Shown here: positions 28,169 through 35,618 of the stretch, piece after piece | How the letters are laid out: each line of letters starts with the position of its first letter | Position numbering within the stretch: position 1 is the stretch's first letter | Assembly (NCBI GenBank): GCA_039933785.1 | Contig: JBDTNL010000002.1 | Coordinates: forward strand, 62,001-126,000 | Direction of reading: 5' to 3' | DNA: 64,000 nt | Source of the DNA: JBDTNL01 sp039933785 | GTDB taxonomy: Bacteria > Acidobacteriota > Thermoanaerobaculia > Multivoradales > JAGPDF01 | Translations under genes and position numbers: made by a program | The notes under the pieces: generated by a model | Seen by the model: the letters and a program-made list of their open reading frames with translations, nothing else | Database searches by the model: none | Told to the model about the DNA's origin: nothing

Positions 28169-28954
28169 ATGACGACCTCTCGCCGGAACCGCCCTTTGAT
28201 CGTCGGCCTCCTCGTTGCGCTGGCGGCGAACGGCGCGACTTCGGCAAACGCGGCCGATGGCGGCGACGTCCTCCGGCGGGGGGAATTTCTCGGCTTCACC
28301 TATGTGGTGGGCTGGAAGGTTCTCGACGCTGGAGTCGACCTGCCGAACGACGCGCAGCTCCTGCTGTTCTGGTTCCCGACCTCGCCGGACGAGGCTCTTC
28401 GCTCCTCTCTCGCTCGCTCGCCGGGCCTCTCGCGGCTGGCCGAGCGCTGTGTCGCCCCACTGGTCGTTCCGCCGAACGAGAAGACGCGGCACGAGAAGTA
28501 TCAAGCTCCAGATGGCCAAGCGTCATTGATCTTGGCGGAGCCCAACGGTTCCGAGGTCCTCCGCTTCCCGGCGCACACAGGGCTGTTCGACGCTCGCGAG
28601 GTCGAGACGCTGTTGAAGGCAGAGATCGCTAGGCGTGAGAGTGCCGCTCGGACCGCGCTCAGCGCCGCCGCGAAGGCCGCGGCTGGCGGTGACCAGGCCG
28701 GCGCGATCGAGGCCTACGAGAAGGTCTGGGCTGCGCGCTGCCTGTTCCCTGGGCTGGCGAAGAAGGCTGCGACGGCACTCGAGGCTCTGGGTGTTCCGGT
28801 GCAGGGCGCGCTCATCCTGCGCGAACCTCAGACGACGTCCAGCGCCCTAGCAGCAGTCGCAGGCTTTGCCTTGGAAGGCATCGCGGCCTTCCCGCGCCGC
28901 CACGATGGCGATGCCGAGCGCCACCGCAGGATCGAGCCACCACAGAGCGAATAG
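28169..28954 (+). CDS. Secreted thioredoxin-fold-like protein lacking CxxC
   Basis: A protein of 261 aa starting only 8 nt after the tRNA-Sec CCA and with no Shine-Dalgarno site. A signal peptide covers about residues 1-28 ('LIVGLLVALAANG', then 'ANAAD'). The next part resembles a thioredoxin fold: a beta-strand 'LLLFWFPTSPDEA' where thioredoxins carry WCxxC, then a possible 'ASLILAEPNGSEVLRFP' strand pair. The redox cysteines are absent. An Ala-rich, TPR-like helical part follows ('AAAGGDQAGAIEAYEKVW'). The last 108 bp run antisense through the end of the cation transporter gene, so the true C-terminus is less certain. Function unknown. Confidence 0.65.
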   Translation: MTTSRRNRPLIVGLLVALAANGATSANAADGGDVLRRGEFLGFTYVVGWKVLDAGVDLPNDAQLLLFWFPTSPDEALRSSLARSPGLSRLAERCVAPLVVPPNEKTRHEKYQAPDGQASLILAEPNGSEVLRFPAHTGLFDAREVETLLKAEIARRESAARTALSAAAKAAAGGDQAGAIEAYEKVWAARCLFPGLAKKAATALEALGVPVQGALILREPQTTSSALAAVAGFALEGIAAFPRRHDGDAERHRRIEPPQSE

Positions 28955-29482
28955 GGCGTTCCCTGTGAGGCCGACAAGGAGCGCCAGCGAGAGGTAGGCG
29001 CAGAGCATGTTTTGCCGACCTTCGCTTCTCGTCGCCGAGGAGCCGAGCCGGGTGCCCACTCTGGCCTTGGCCCGGGCGAGTGGCGGCATCGTGGCCAGGG
29101 TCACGATCGACAAACCGATCCCAAGCCAACTCGCCTCCGGCCGAGATCGCGTAGCCAGTGTCCAGAGGGCGTCGACCAGGATGTACGCGGCGATCGCGTA
29201 AAAACTGATCCCGATGAATCGCTGAGCTGTGCGTTCGGCAGCGGGTGAAGCGGCCCGAGCCGGCGAGAAGCGCCACAGCAGTACGACGCCGGCGAGCGCC
29301 TCGACGACGCTGTCGGCGCCGAAACCGACCAAGGCGATCGAGTGCGCCCACGCGCCAGCCACAAAAGCGACCGTTGCCTCCAGGAAATGCCAAGCCAAGC
29401 CCAACTGAGCGAGCCAGCGGGCCCGACGGACCAGATCGAGCCGTGCCTGCCCCGGGTCGCTCGTCATCATGGCTTCGCTCAT
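28847..29482 (-). CDS. Cation transporter, CDF-like, with C-terminal CDCC
   Basis: A protein of 211 aa from the ATG at 29482 (MSEAMMTSDPG); an upstream in-frame start at 29530 would overlap the merR promoter and is less likely. Six hydrophobic segments are visible, including 'GFGADSVVEALAGVVLLW', which resembles the metal-site helix of the cation-diffusion-facilitator fold. The C-terminus ends in CDCC, a likely soft-metal ligand cluster. It is divergent from merR and its 5' end lies about 50 bp from the MerR operator, so it may answer to the same metal signal. It lacks the usual cytoplasmic CDF domain. Confidence 0.8.
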   Translation of the reverse strand: MSEAMMTSDPGQARLDLVRRARWLAQLGLAWHFLEATVAFVAGAWAHSIALVGFGADSVVEALAGVVLLWRFSPARAASPAAERTAQRFIGISFYAIAAYILVDALWTLATRSRPEASWLGIGLSIVTLATMPPLARAKARVGTRLGSSATRSEGRQNMLCAYLSLALLVGLTGNALFALWWLDPAVALGIAIVAAREGRDAFQGKACDCC

Positions 29483-29535
29483 TTGGAGTGCACGTCCACC
29501 GCGAGTGACGCTAGCACTGGCCTGCAACACACATC

Positions 29536-29567
29536 TTGACTCCGTACCCCACTACAGGGTTCATACT
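29536..29567 (+). promoter_or_regulatory. MerR-type promoter/operator with 20-bp spacer
   Basis: A -35 element TTGACT (29536-29541) and a -10 element CATACT (29562-29567) are separated by 20 bp. That overlong spacer is the hallmark of promoters twisted open by metal-bound MerR. An imperfect dyad CTCCGTAC / ACTACAGGG fills the spacer and resembles known mer operators. The GTG of merR is 8 nt after the -10, so transcription should begin at or next to the start codon (leaderless mRNA). Confidence 0.8.
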
Positions 29568-29574
29568 CGTCGGT

Positions 29575-30006
29575 GTGAAGAGCGCGGCGCAATACCTCAC
29601 CATCGGCAGGGTCGCCCAGGACTCGGGCGTAGGGGTCGAGACGGTCCGCTTCTACGAACGCGAAGGCTTGATCGAACGGCCAGAACGTCCGCCGTCGGGC
29701 TACCGGCATTACGAGCCGGGCGTGGTCCGGCGCATGCGGTTCATTCAACACGCCAAGGGCCTGGGTTTCTCGCTTCACGAGATCGCCGAGCTTCTCTCGC
29801 TGCGCGTCGCGCCGGATGGAACCTGTGCTGCCGTGCAGGCGCGCGCCTTGTCCAAGATCCGAGACATCGAGGTGAAGATGGCGGCCCTCCGCAAAATGCG
29901 TCGGGCGCTTCTGCGGCTGAGCGAAGCCTGCGCGGGGCCAGGTCCAGCGAGCGAGTGCCCGATCCTCGAGGCCCTCGACCAGGAGAGTCCTCGTGCGCGC
30001 CACTGA
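29575..30006 (+). CDS. merR: MerR-family Hg(II)-type transcriptional regulator
   Basis: A protein of 143 aa starting at GTG 29575. An N-terminal winged helix-turn-helix ('LTIGRVAQDSGVGVETVRFY', then 'RHYEPGVVRRMRFIQHAK') is followed by the dimerisation helix. Cysteines fall at 84, 119 and 128, with spacings of 35 and 9. Those are exactly the spacings of the three Hg(II) ligands of Tn21 MerR (C82, C117, C126). It should repress and, when metal-bound, activate the operator at 29536-29567. It is the first gene of a four-gene operon and overlaps the next gene by 14 bp. The classical merA reductase is absent from the window. Confidence 0.92.
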   Translation: MKSAAQYLTIGRVAQDSGVGVETVRFYEREGLIERPERPPSGYRHYEPGVVRRMRFIQHAKGLGFSLHEIAELLSLRVAPDGTCAAVQARALSKIRDIEVKMAALRKMRRALLRLSEACAGPGPASECPILEALDQESPRARH

Positions 30007-30316
30007 GTTGATCTACTTTGCCGGCTGCCCCCACATTGCAGCGGCCCGCGAGCAGTTGGGGCGGGCGCTGGCCGAGGCGAATCTCGCGCCAGTGTGGGTC
30101 GAATATCAGACCGATGACCCCGGCCTTCCCGACTACGCGCGCGGGTTCGGTTCTCCCACGATCCTGGTCGACGGCAAAGACGTTGCGGGGTCGTCGCCCG
30201 GAGAGTGCGCGGACTCGTGCCGCCTCTACCGCGACGAGTCTGGTCGGCAGGTTGGTGTTCCGCCGTTCCAGATCATCCTCGCCGCACTCAGAGCGTCGAT
30301 GATTCACCACGCATGA
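29993..30316 (+). CDS. Thioredoxin-like protein of a mercury-type operon
   Basis: A protein of 107 aa from GTG 29993, preceded by AGGAGAG at 29981-29987. The fold begins with a beta-strand and a single redox-site Cys ('LIYFAGCPHIAAAREQL'), contains a cis-Pro-like 'GFGSPTILVDGKDV', and ends with a Cys-containing 'DSCRLYRDESGRQVGVPP'. Such proteins are often found beside MerR and MerT-type genes and are thought to handle thiol-bound metal. The CxxC is reduced to CxxI, so if it is redox-active it works with a distant Cys. It overlaps merR by 14 bp and the MerT-like gene by 4 bp (ATGA). Confidence 0.8.
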   Translation: MRATELIYFAGCPHIAAAREQLGRALAEANLAPVWVEYQTDDPGLPDYARGFGSPTILVDGKDVAGSSPGECADSCRLYRDESGRQVGVPPFQIILAALRASMIHHA

Positions 30317-30714
30317 GCGGCGATCGATCCAAGGGCGCGCCGCGCCGGCAGGGAGTTGCGGGTCAGCTCGCCGCCGCCGGAGCGGCGGTTTCCGGCGCGG
30401 GAGGGGCGTTCGTCGCCACTGCGGCGACGGCTTGTTGCGCCGGGCCGATTCTCGCTCCGCTCATCGTCGGCGCTCTGGGGGCCAGCGGTGCCGCGTGGGC
30501 CGCGGGCCTCAAGCCTTACAGCGCCTGGTTGCTCGCGGGATCCGCGGGGGCGCTGCTGTTCGGATTCTGGTCCACCTATCGAAAGCCGGCTGACTGCGAA
30601 GCCTCTGGCAACGGACCTGCTCGTCGCACACAGAAGATCGTGCGCGCGGTCCTGTGGGGCGCGGCCATCCTGTGGGTCGGTGCCACGGCGCTAAATCTGT
30701 TCATCCCCGCTTAA
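30313..30714 (+). CDS. merT: MerT-like mercuric transport protein
   Basis: A protein of 133 aa. The ATG at 30313 overlaps the preceding TGA; the longer upstream frame is a shadow. Hydrophobic segments lie at about 20-60, 64-85 and 108-130, matching the three-helix MerT layout. A vicinal Cys pair (C41-C42, 'ATACCAGP') is in the first helix, where MerT keeps its Hg(II)-accepting Cys24-Cys25. The cytoplasmic cysteine pair of classical MerT is not evident; a single Cys is found in 'KPADCEASG'. It likely moves Hg(II) or another soft metal across the inner membrane. Confidence 0.7.
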   Translation: MSGDRSKGAPRRQGVAGQLAAAGAAVSGAGGAFVATAATACCAGPILAPLIVGALGASGAAWAAGLKPYSAWLLAGSAGALLFGFWSTYRKPADCEASGNGPARRTQKIVRAVLWGAAILWVGATALNLFIPA

Positions 30715-30725
30715 GGAGGCCGACA

Positions 30726-31307
30726 ATGAAGCATCTGCGGCTGACATTCCTGCTCGCGCTTGCGGCCTGCGGTGCGGCAAACCCCAGCGCCAGCTACCAG
30801 ACCCTCGATGGGCAAGCCGAGCCGTTGCGCACGGCCTTCAACGCCGCCCACGGGAAGGTGCGCGCCATCTTCCTCGCCTCTCCCGCCTGAGGGGTTTGTC
30901 TGCGAGGGGTCTCCTCGCTGCAGAAGGAATGGTTGGACACGCAAACGGGAGACGACATCGCGGTTTTCGTAGTGTGGTCGGATCAGGTAGGAGGCGCTCC
31001 GCGCTACGTCCCAGAAGCGGCGGCGCTGATGCCCGATCGACGCGCTCGCCACTACTGGGATGGCCGCCGGGTGATGGGCAACGCATATCGCATCCTCGAG
31101 ACCGAGACGGAAACGATCGACTTGGGCACGGAGGCATGGGATGTCTGGCTCCTGTTCGATCGGAATGCGATTTGGGAAGCCAGCGGCCCCCCGCGAGCGG
31201 CATGGTGGGAACATCAGCTGCAAATTCCGCCGCCGGAGCGCATGCTCGATTCGGCTCGCTTTGCCCGCAAGGCGGCGATGCTTGAAGGCGCTCGCGCGCC
31301 GCGCTAG
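30726..31307 (+). CDS. Candidate selenoprotein: thioredoxin-like lipoprotein with UxxC motif, UGA read as Sec
   Basis: The ATG at 30726 follows a perfect AAGGAGG (30713-30719). Residues 1-15 form a lipoprotein signal ('LTFLLALAAC', lipid-accepting Cys15). Codon 55 is TGA (30888-30890). The same frame continues without a stop to TAG at 31305-31307, giving 193 aa with Sec55. The motif 'FLAS-PA-U-GVC' places Sec55 and Cys58 as UxxC after a hydrophobic beta-strand, the thioredoxin active-site position. The downstream half is protein-like and conserved in character ('IAVFVVWSDQVGGAPRY', 'ARHYWDGRRVMGNAY', 'AWDVWLLFDRNAIWE'). A SECIS-like hairpin follows the UGA. It is last in the mer-type operon, 11 bp after the MerT-like gene. 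A standard caller would report a 54-aa stub and a separate TTG-started ORF. Confidence 0.85.
30888..30918 (+). promoter_or_regulatory. Bacterial SECIS-like hairpin following the UGA Sec codon
   Basis: After TGA (30888-30890) and 11 nt comes a perfect 6-bp stem GCGAGG (30902-30907) / CCTCGC (30913-30918) with the loop GGTCT (30908-30912). An alternative fold pairs CTGC/GCAG further out with a bulge. The E. coli fdhF SECIS also presents GGUCU at its apex, where SelB contacts G and U. The loop begins 18 nt after the UGA, inside the usual bacterial range. It is coding sequence at the same time. Confidence 0.75.
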
Positions 31308-32851
31308 TGCAAGGGCACGGGCGCCGCAGGCTTGCGGTTGCGCTTGAACAGGACCAGCAGCGGAATCACGGCCAGGAAGAAGGCGCCGCAGACCAGGAAG
31401 GCATCCATGTAGGTGAGCAGGAAGCTCTGCCGGGTGAGGGCGCCTTCGAGCGCGCCGTAGGCCTGCTGTTGTGCCGTCCACGGCGCCGAGCCGCTCGCCG
31501 CCATGCCGCGCATGGCCGCGTCGAGCCGCTCGCGGAACGCGTTGTCGTAAATCGACATGTGGCTTAACAAGGCCGTGCGGTGCGACCAGACTCGTCGCTG
31601 GATGTAGGTAGCGATAATCGCCACCCCGAACGAACCGCCGAGCTGGCGCATCATGTTGGTGAGGCCGGCGCCCTGGGGAATGTCCTTGCCGCGCAGGCCG
31701 CCGAGCGCCAGGGTGGTGAGCGGCACGAAGAGCAGCGCCATGCCGATGCCGCGGAATACCAGCGGCCAGAAGAAGTCGTGCACCCCGGACGACAGCGTCG
31801 AGCGCGAGAGCTCCCAGGCGAAGCCGAAGAAAAACACGAATCCCGCGGCGGTCATCAGCTGCGGCATGGCGCCGCGCTGGAGAGCCTTGCCGACGAACGG
31901 CATCATCAATGCGGTGGTCAGCGCGCCGGGTAGCAAGATCAGGCCCGTCTGCATGGCGGTGAAGCCGAGCAGGGTCTGCGCAAAGACCGGGAAGATGAAC
32001 ACCGAGCTGTAGAGCCCGAAGCCCAGGATAAAGGTGAAGAAGGTGCCGACCGCGAGCGATCGATCTTTCAGCACGCGCAGGTCGACCACCGGATGCTCGG
32101 CGGTCAGCTCGCGCCAGATGAACCCAACGATCCCGCAGACCGACAGCACCGCGAGGGCGTTGATGAAGGGCGACGAGAACCAATCCTCGCGCTCGCCGCG
32201 CTCGAGCAGCACCTGCAGCGAGCCGATGCCGAGCACGAGCAGGAACATGCCTGCCCAGTCGACGCTGCCGGTCGCGCGCTTGTGCTCGGGGTCGCGGATG
32301 TAGGCCCAGATGAGCAGCGCGGCGACGATACCGATCGGCAGGTTGACGTAGAAGATCCAGCGCCAGGAGTAGTTGTCGGTGATCCAGCCGCCGAGCGTCG
32401 GGCCGATGGTCGGTCCGACTACGACACCCATGCCGAAGAGAGCATTGGCAAGACCGAGCTCGCTCGGCGGAAAGGTCTCGACCAGCACTGATTGCGACGT
32501 CGACAGCAGCGCCGCTCCTGCCGCGCCCTGGATGAAACGGAAGGCCACCAGCTCCCAGATGCCGGTGGCCTGGCCGCAGGCGTACGAGGCGATGGTGAAC
32601 ACCACCACCGAGCCGACGAGATAGTTGCGACGGCCGAAGACGGTCGCGAACCATCCGGTCATCGGAATCACGATGACGTTGGCGACCACGTAGGCGGTGA
32701 TGATCCAGGTCGCCTCGTCGAGTGTCGCGCCGAGGTTGCCCATGATCTGGGGCAGGGCGACGTTCACGATCGAGGTATCGATGAGCTCGAGCATCGAGGC
32801 CAAGATCACCGTGATGGTTATGATCCACTTGCGGGCGCCTACTTCCGCCAT
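31304..32851 (-). CDS. emrB: DHA2-family (EmrB/QacA) multidrug efflux MFS transporter
   Basis: A protein of 515 aa with about 14 hydrophobic segments. The DHA2 signature near the N-terminus reads 'LIDTSIVNVALPQIMGNLG' followed by 'DEATWIITAYVVAN'; motif A-like 'GWFATVFGRRNYL' follows. It is a proton-driven exporter that works with the adaptor and outer-membrane channel encoded just upstream in the same operon. Its stop TAG shares the palindrome CTAG with the stop of the selenoprotein gene on the other strand. Confidence 0.93.
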   Translation of the reverse strand: MAEVGARKWIITITVILASMLELIDTSIVNVALPQIMGNLGATLDEATWIITAYVVANVIVIPMTGWFATVFGRRNYLVGSVVVFTIASYACGQATGIWELVAFRFIQGAAGAALLSTSQSVLVETFPPSELGLANALFGMGVVVGPTIGPTLGGWITDNYSWRWIFYVNLPIGIVAALLIWAYIRDPEHKRATGSVDWAGMFLLVLGIGSLQVLLERGEREDWFSSPFINALAVLSVCGIVGFIWRELTAEHPVVDLRVLKDRSLAVGTFFTFILGFGLYSSVFIFPVFAQTLLGFTAMQTGLILLPGALTTALMMPFVGKALQRGAMPQLMTAAGFVFFFGFAWELSRSTLSSGVHDFFWPLVFRGIGMALLFVPLTTLALGGLRGKDIPQGAGLTNMMRQLGGSFGVAIIATYIQRRVWSHRTALLSHMSIYDNAFRERLDAAMRGMAASGSAPWTAQQQAYGALEGALTRQSFLLTYMDAFLVCGAFFLAVIPLLVLFKRNRKPAAPVPLH

Positions 32852-32923
32852 ATGGTCCCTTGCGCTTTGCTAGATGGCCGTTGGCGCTGGGGTGATTGGT
32901 GATTGACGGGTCATGGGGGTCAA

Positions 32924-33970
32924 TCAGTCGAGGTTGACGATCGCGGTGACGCTCATGCCCGCTCGCAGGGGATGCGTCGGGTCGGCCGGGTCAGTGAAGA
33001 CGATCTTCACCGGGACGCGCTGCACCACCTTGGTGAAGTTGCCAGTCGCGTTGTCGGGCGGCAAGAGCGAGAACTTCGCACCGGTCGCGGCGGCGAAGGA
33101 ATCGACCTGGCCGTGGAACGTGTGCTTGGGATAGGCGTCGACCTCGAGCTCGACCTTCTGGCCCTGGCGCATGCGCTGCAGTTGGGTTTCCTTGAAGTTG
33201 GCGATCACCCAGGGCTCGTCGCCGAGCACGATCGCCATGAGCGGTTGGCCGGACTGCACCATCTGGCCGTTCTCGACGTTGCGCTTGGAGATCGTGCCGG
33301 TCGCCGGCGCCGCCACCGTGCCGTACGTGACCTGGAGCTCGGCGTATGCGACGTCGGCCTGTTTCTGGTCGACCTCGGCGCGCGCGGCGGCGACCTGGGC
33401 CTGTGCGGCGCCGACCTGGCGCTCGGTGCCGACGAGTTGAGCGTCGGCGTTGTCGGCGGCGGAGCGCGCGGTGTCGTACATCTGCTGCGGGATGTCCTGC
33501 TTCTCGCGCAGCTTGGCGTAGCGATCGAGATCCGCGTGGGTACGGCTCTTCTGGGTGGCAAGCGCGGTTGTGTTGGCGCGCATTACCGAGACCTGGGCTT
33601 CGGCCGCGGCGACCTTGGCCTTCGAAGTCTCGACCGCGCCCTGCGCCTGATGGAGCTTCGCCTGCAAATCTTGCGTGTCGATGGTGACCAGGACGTCGCC
33701 CTGCTTGACCGCCTGGTTGTCGCGCACGTTGACCGCGGTGACGTAGCCCGCGATCCGCGGCAGCACGGGGTCGATGTGGGCCTCGACGAAGGCGTCGTCG
33801 GTCTCGGCGTGGTGCTCGTAGAACTGCACCGTTCGCCAGGCATAGACCGAGCCAGCGATGGCGATGCCGCCGACGATCGTCCAGGTGATGATCGAGCGAA
33901 CGCGGCCGTTGCGCGGCTTCTGGGTGGCGGGGGTCGGGTTGTCCGTGGTTTCTTGCGGGGTCTCGCTCAT
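32924..33970 (-). CDS. emrA: HlyD/EmrA-family efflux adaptor
   Basis: A protein of 348 aa. A membrane anchor lies near residues 27-47 ('IITWTIVGGIAIAGSVYAW'). The lipoyl halves are 'HIDPVLPRIAGYVTAVNV' and 'TVAAPATGTISKRNVENG', and a long coiled-coil hairpin rich in Ala/Gln lies between them. It bridges EmrB and the TolC-like channel. Its ATG overlaps the channel gene's stop (ATGA at 33967-33970), so translation is coupled. Confidence 0.93.
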   Translation of the reverse strand: MSETPQETTDNPTPATQKPRNGRVRSIITWTIVGGIAIAGSVYAWRTVQFYEHHAETDDAFVEAHIDPVLPRIAGYVTAVNVRDNQAVKQGDVLVTIDTQDLQAKLHQAQGAVETSKAKVAAAEAQVSVMRANTTALATQKSRTHADLDRYAKLREKQDIPQQMYDTARSAADNADAQLVGTERQVGAAQAQVAAARAEVDQKQADVAYAELQVTYGTVAAPATGTISKRNVENGQMVQSGQPLMAIVLGDEPWVIANFKETQLQRMRQGQKVELEVDAYPKHTFHGQVDSFAAATGAKFSLLPPDNATGNFTKVVQRVPVKIVFTDPADPTHPLRAGMSVTAIVNLD

Positions 33971-35319
33971 CGGTCGCTCTCTCTATGGGCGCTGGGGGCG
34001 GCAGAAGGAATCAATTCGCGGATGCGTCCGGTCGCGTGCTCGACGTCGAACCAGGCCTGGGCCTGGGCGGCGAGGGCGGCGACGCGAATGTCGGTCGCGG
34101 TGGTCACCGAGTTCTGCGCGTTGTCCACTTCGAGCGCGTTGGCGACCCCACTGCTGAAACGTTCCTGCGCGTGGTCGAGCTCCTCGTTGGCGAGCGCGCG
34201 ATTGCGTTCGGCGAGCGCGACCCGACTCTGCGCTGCCTCGTAGTCGAGGATGGCGCGGCGGACGTCCTGTTCGACTTGGCGTTCCAGGTCGTGATGCTCG
34301 ATGCGCGCCTCTTCGAGCCGCGTGGTGGCCTCGGCGATGCGCGCCGGCGTCAGGCCGCCGGTGTAGATGGGCACGGTGACCAAGGCGCCGACGGCGCGCG
34401 TCCATAAGAGGTTGTTGACATTGTTGCCGCTGTAGCCTCCTTGGGCTTGGAGGCCGATGGTGGGGAGGCGGTCGGCTTTGGCGGCTGCGACCTGGATCTC
34501 TGCCGCCAGCACGCGTTCGCTGCTCGCCTGGAGATCGGGGCGGCCGGCGCGCGCCGCGACCAGGGCGTCGGCGAGGACGACCGGCGCCGGTGGCTGTTCG
34601 AGGAGCGCGTCGACGAGCTCGACTTCGGCATCCATGGGCGCCCCGACGGCGCGCAGGAGGGCAAGCTGCGCCGCGGCTTCCTGGGCGCGCGCCGCCACCT
34701 GTGCATCGCGCTGCCGGGCGAGCTGGACTTGCGATCGCGTGCTGTCGATTCGGGTCGCGGTGCCGGCGTCGAGCTGCCGGTCGGCGGAGGCTGCGAGATG
34801 CTCGGCGAGCTCGACGTTGGCGCGGCTTGCGGCGGTCTGCGCCCGGGCTCGGAGCAGGGCGACGTAGAGAGTCGAAATCGCGGTGGCGACCTGGTTCTCG
34901 GTCTCCAGCCGCTCGGCCTTGGCGACTTGGATTCCTTGCCGCGCCGCGTCGAGACGCTTGTGGGCAGCGATCTGGAGGACGTTCAGGGCCGCGGTGAGGT
35001 GACCGTCGAGCACGTAGAACGGTCCGACCACCGGCGAGAGACCCGGCGGGATGAAGCCGAAGGTCTCGAAGTTAATCGACTGACTCTGTTCGAGCACGCT
35101 GCCGGTCACTTGCGGCCGCAACGCGGCGCGCGCCTGGTCGGCGAGGGCGGTGGCGCGCTCGATCTCGGCGCCTGCAAGCTTGGCCGCGGCGCCCTCGGTG
35201 AGCCCCCGGCCGACGGCATCGGCGAGGGTCAGGCGCAAAGTCTCCGCGCGCAGCGGGTGCGCGAGCAGAAGCAGCGCCAGACCGAGCGCCGCGGCAGGTG
35301 TTTTCGACCAATCGCTCAT
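33967..35319 (-). CDS. TolC-family outer-membrane efflux protein
   Basis: A protein of 450 aa from ATG 35319, chosen because it begins a signal peptide ('ALGLALLLLAHPLRAETL') and overlaps the stop of the preceding small gene (ATGA). Two outer-membrane-efflux (OEP) repeats are visible as long heptad-like helices ('RATALADQARAALRPQVTGS', 'AQSRVALAERNRALANEELD'). It forms the trimeric channel of a tripartite pump with the EmrA- and EmrB-like proteins downstream. Confidence 0.92.
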   Translation of the reverse strand: MSDWSKTPAAALGLALLLLAHPLRAETLRLTLADAVGRGLTEGAAAKLAGAEIERATALADQARAALRPQVTGSVLEQSQSINFETFGFIPPGLSPVVGPFYVLDGHLTAALNVLQIAAHKRLDAARQGIQVAKAERLETENQVATAISTLYVALLRARAQTAASRANVELAEHLAASADRQLDAGTATRIDSTRSQVQLARQRDAQVAARAQEAAAQLALLRAVGAPMDAEVELVDALLEQPPAPVVLADALVAARAGRPDLQASSERVLAAEIQVAAAKADRLPTIGLQAQGGYSGNNVNNLLWTRAVGALVTVPIYTGGLTPARIAEATTRLEEARIEHHDLERQVEQDVRRAILDYEAAQSRVALAERNRALANEELDHAQERFSSGVANALEVDNAQNSVTTATDIRVAALAAQAQAWFDVEHATGRIRELIPSAAPSAHRESDR

Positions 35320-35603
35320 TGGGGTCTTTCGTCTCCATGCGGCCGGCTGCAGCGCAGCCAGGCGCGCACATAGTCGGCGCAACGCACGATCTCGACATCT
35401 CGGCCGGGTCCCTGGGCGAAGTACTCGACCACTTCCCGCGAGACCAGCGCCACGTCGGCGAGGTCGAAAGCCACCCGCCGCCCGCCAACCGCGGCGTCCT
35501 CAATCAACGCGGTCAGCGAGCCGAGATCCTCGGCAACCAGCCGGCCGGCGACCGAATAGGTGATCTGGTCGGGGGTTTGGTTTTGAATGTCGATGCGCAG
35601 CAC
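35316..35603 (-). CDS. Small STAS-like domain protein
   Basis: A protein of 95 aa. Its pattern (N-terminal strand 'YSVAGRLVAEDLGSLTALI', then 'GGRRVAFDLADVALVSREVV', then 'GRDVEIVRCADYVRAWL') resembles the STAS fold of anti-sigma-factor antagonists. The Ser in 'LVSREV' is near the usual phosphorylation position. It is the first gene of the efflux operon and overlaps the TolC-like gene, so it may regulate the pump, though no kinase or sigma partner adjoins it. Assignment rests on pattern only. Confidence 0.65.
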   Translation of the reverse strand: MLRIDIQNQTPDQITYSVAGRLVAEDLGSLTALIEDAAVGGRRVAFDLADVALVSREVVEYFAQGPGRDVEIVRCADYVRAWLRCSRPHGDERPQ

Positions 35604-35618
35604 GGTCTGGCCTCGAAA

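Noticed and set aside
30933..31307. Independent TTG-started ORF of 124 aa
   Set aside because: It has no ribosome site, starts inside an alpha-helix-like region and continues the frame of the ORF before the TGA; it is better explained as the second part of the selenoprotein.
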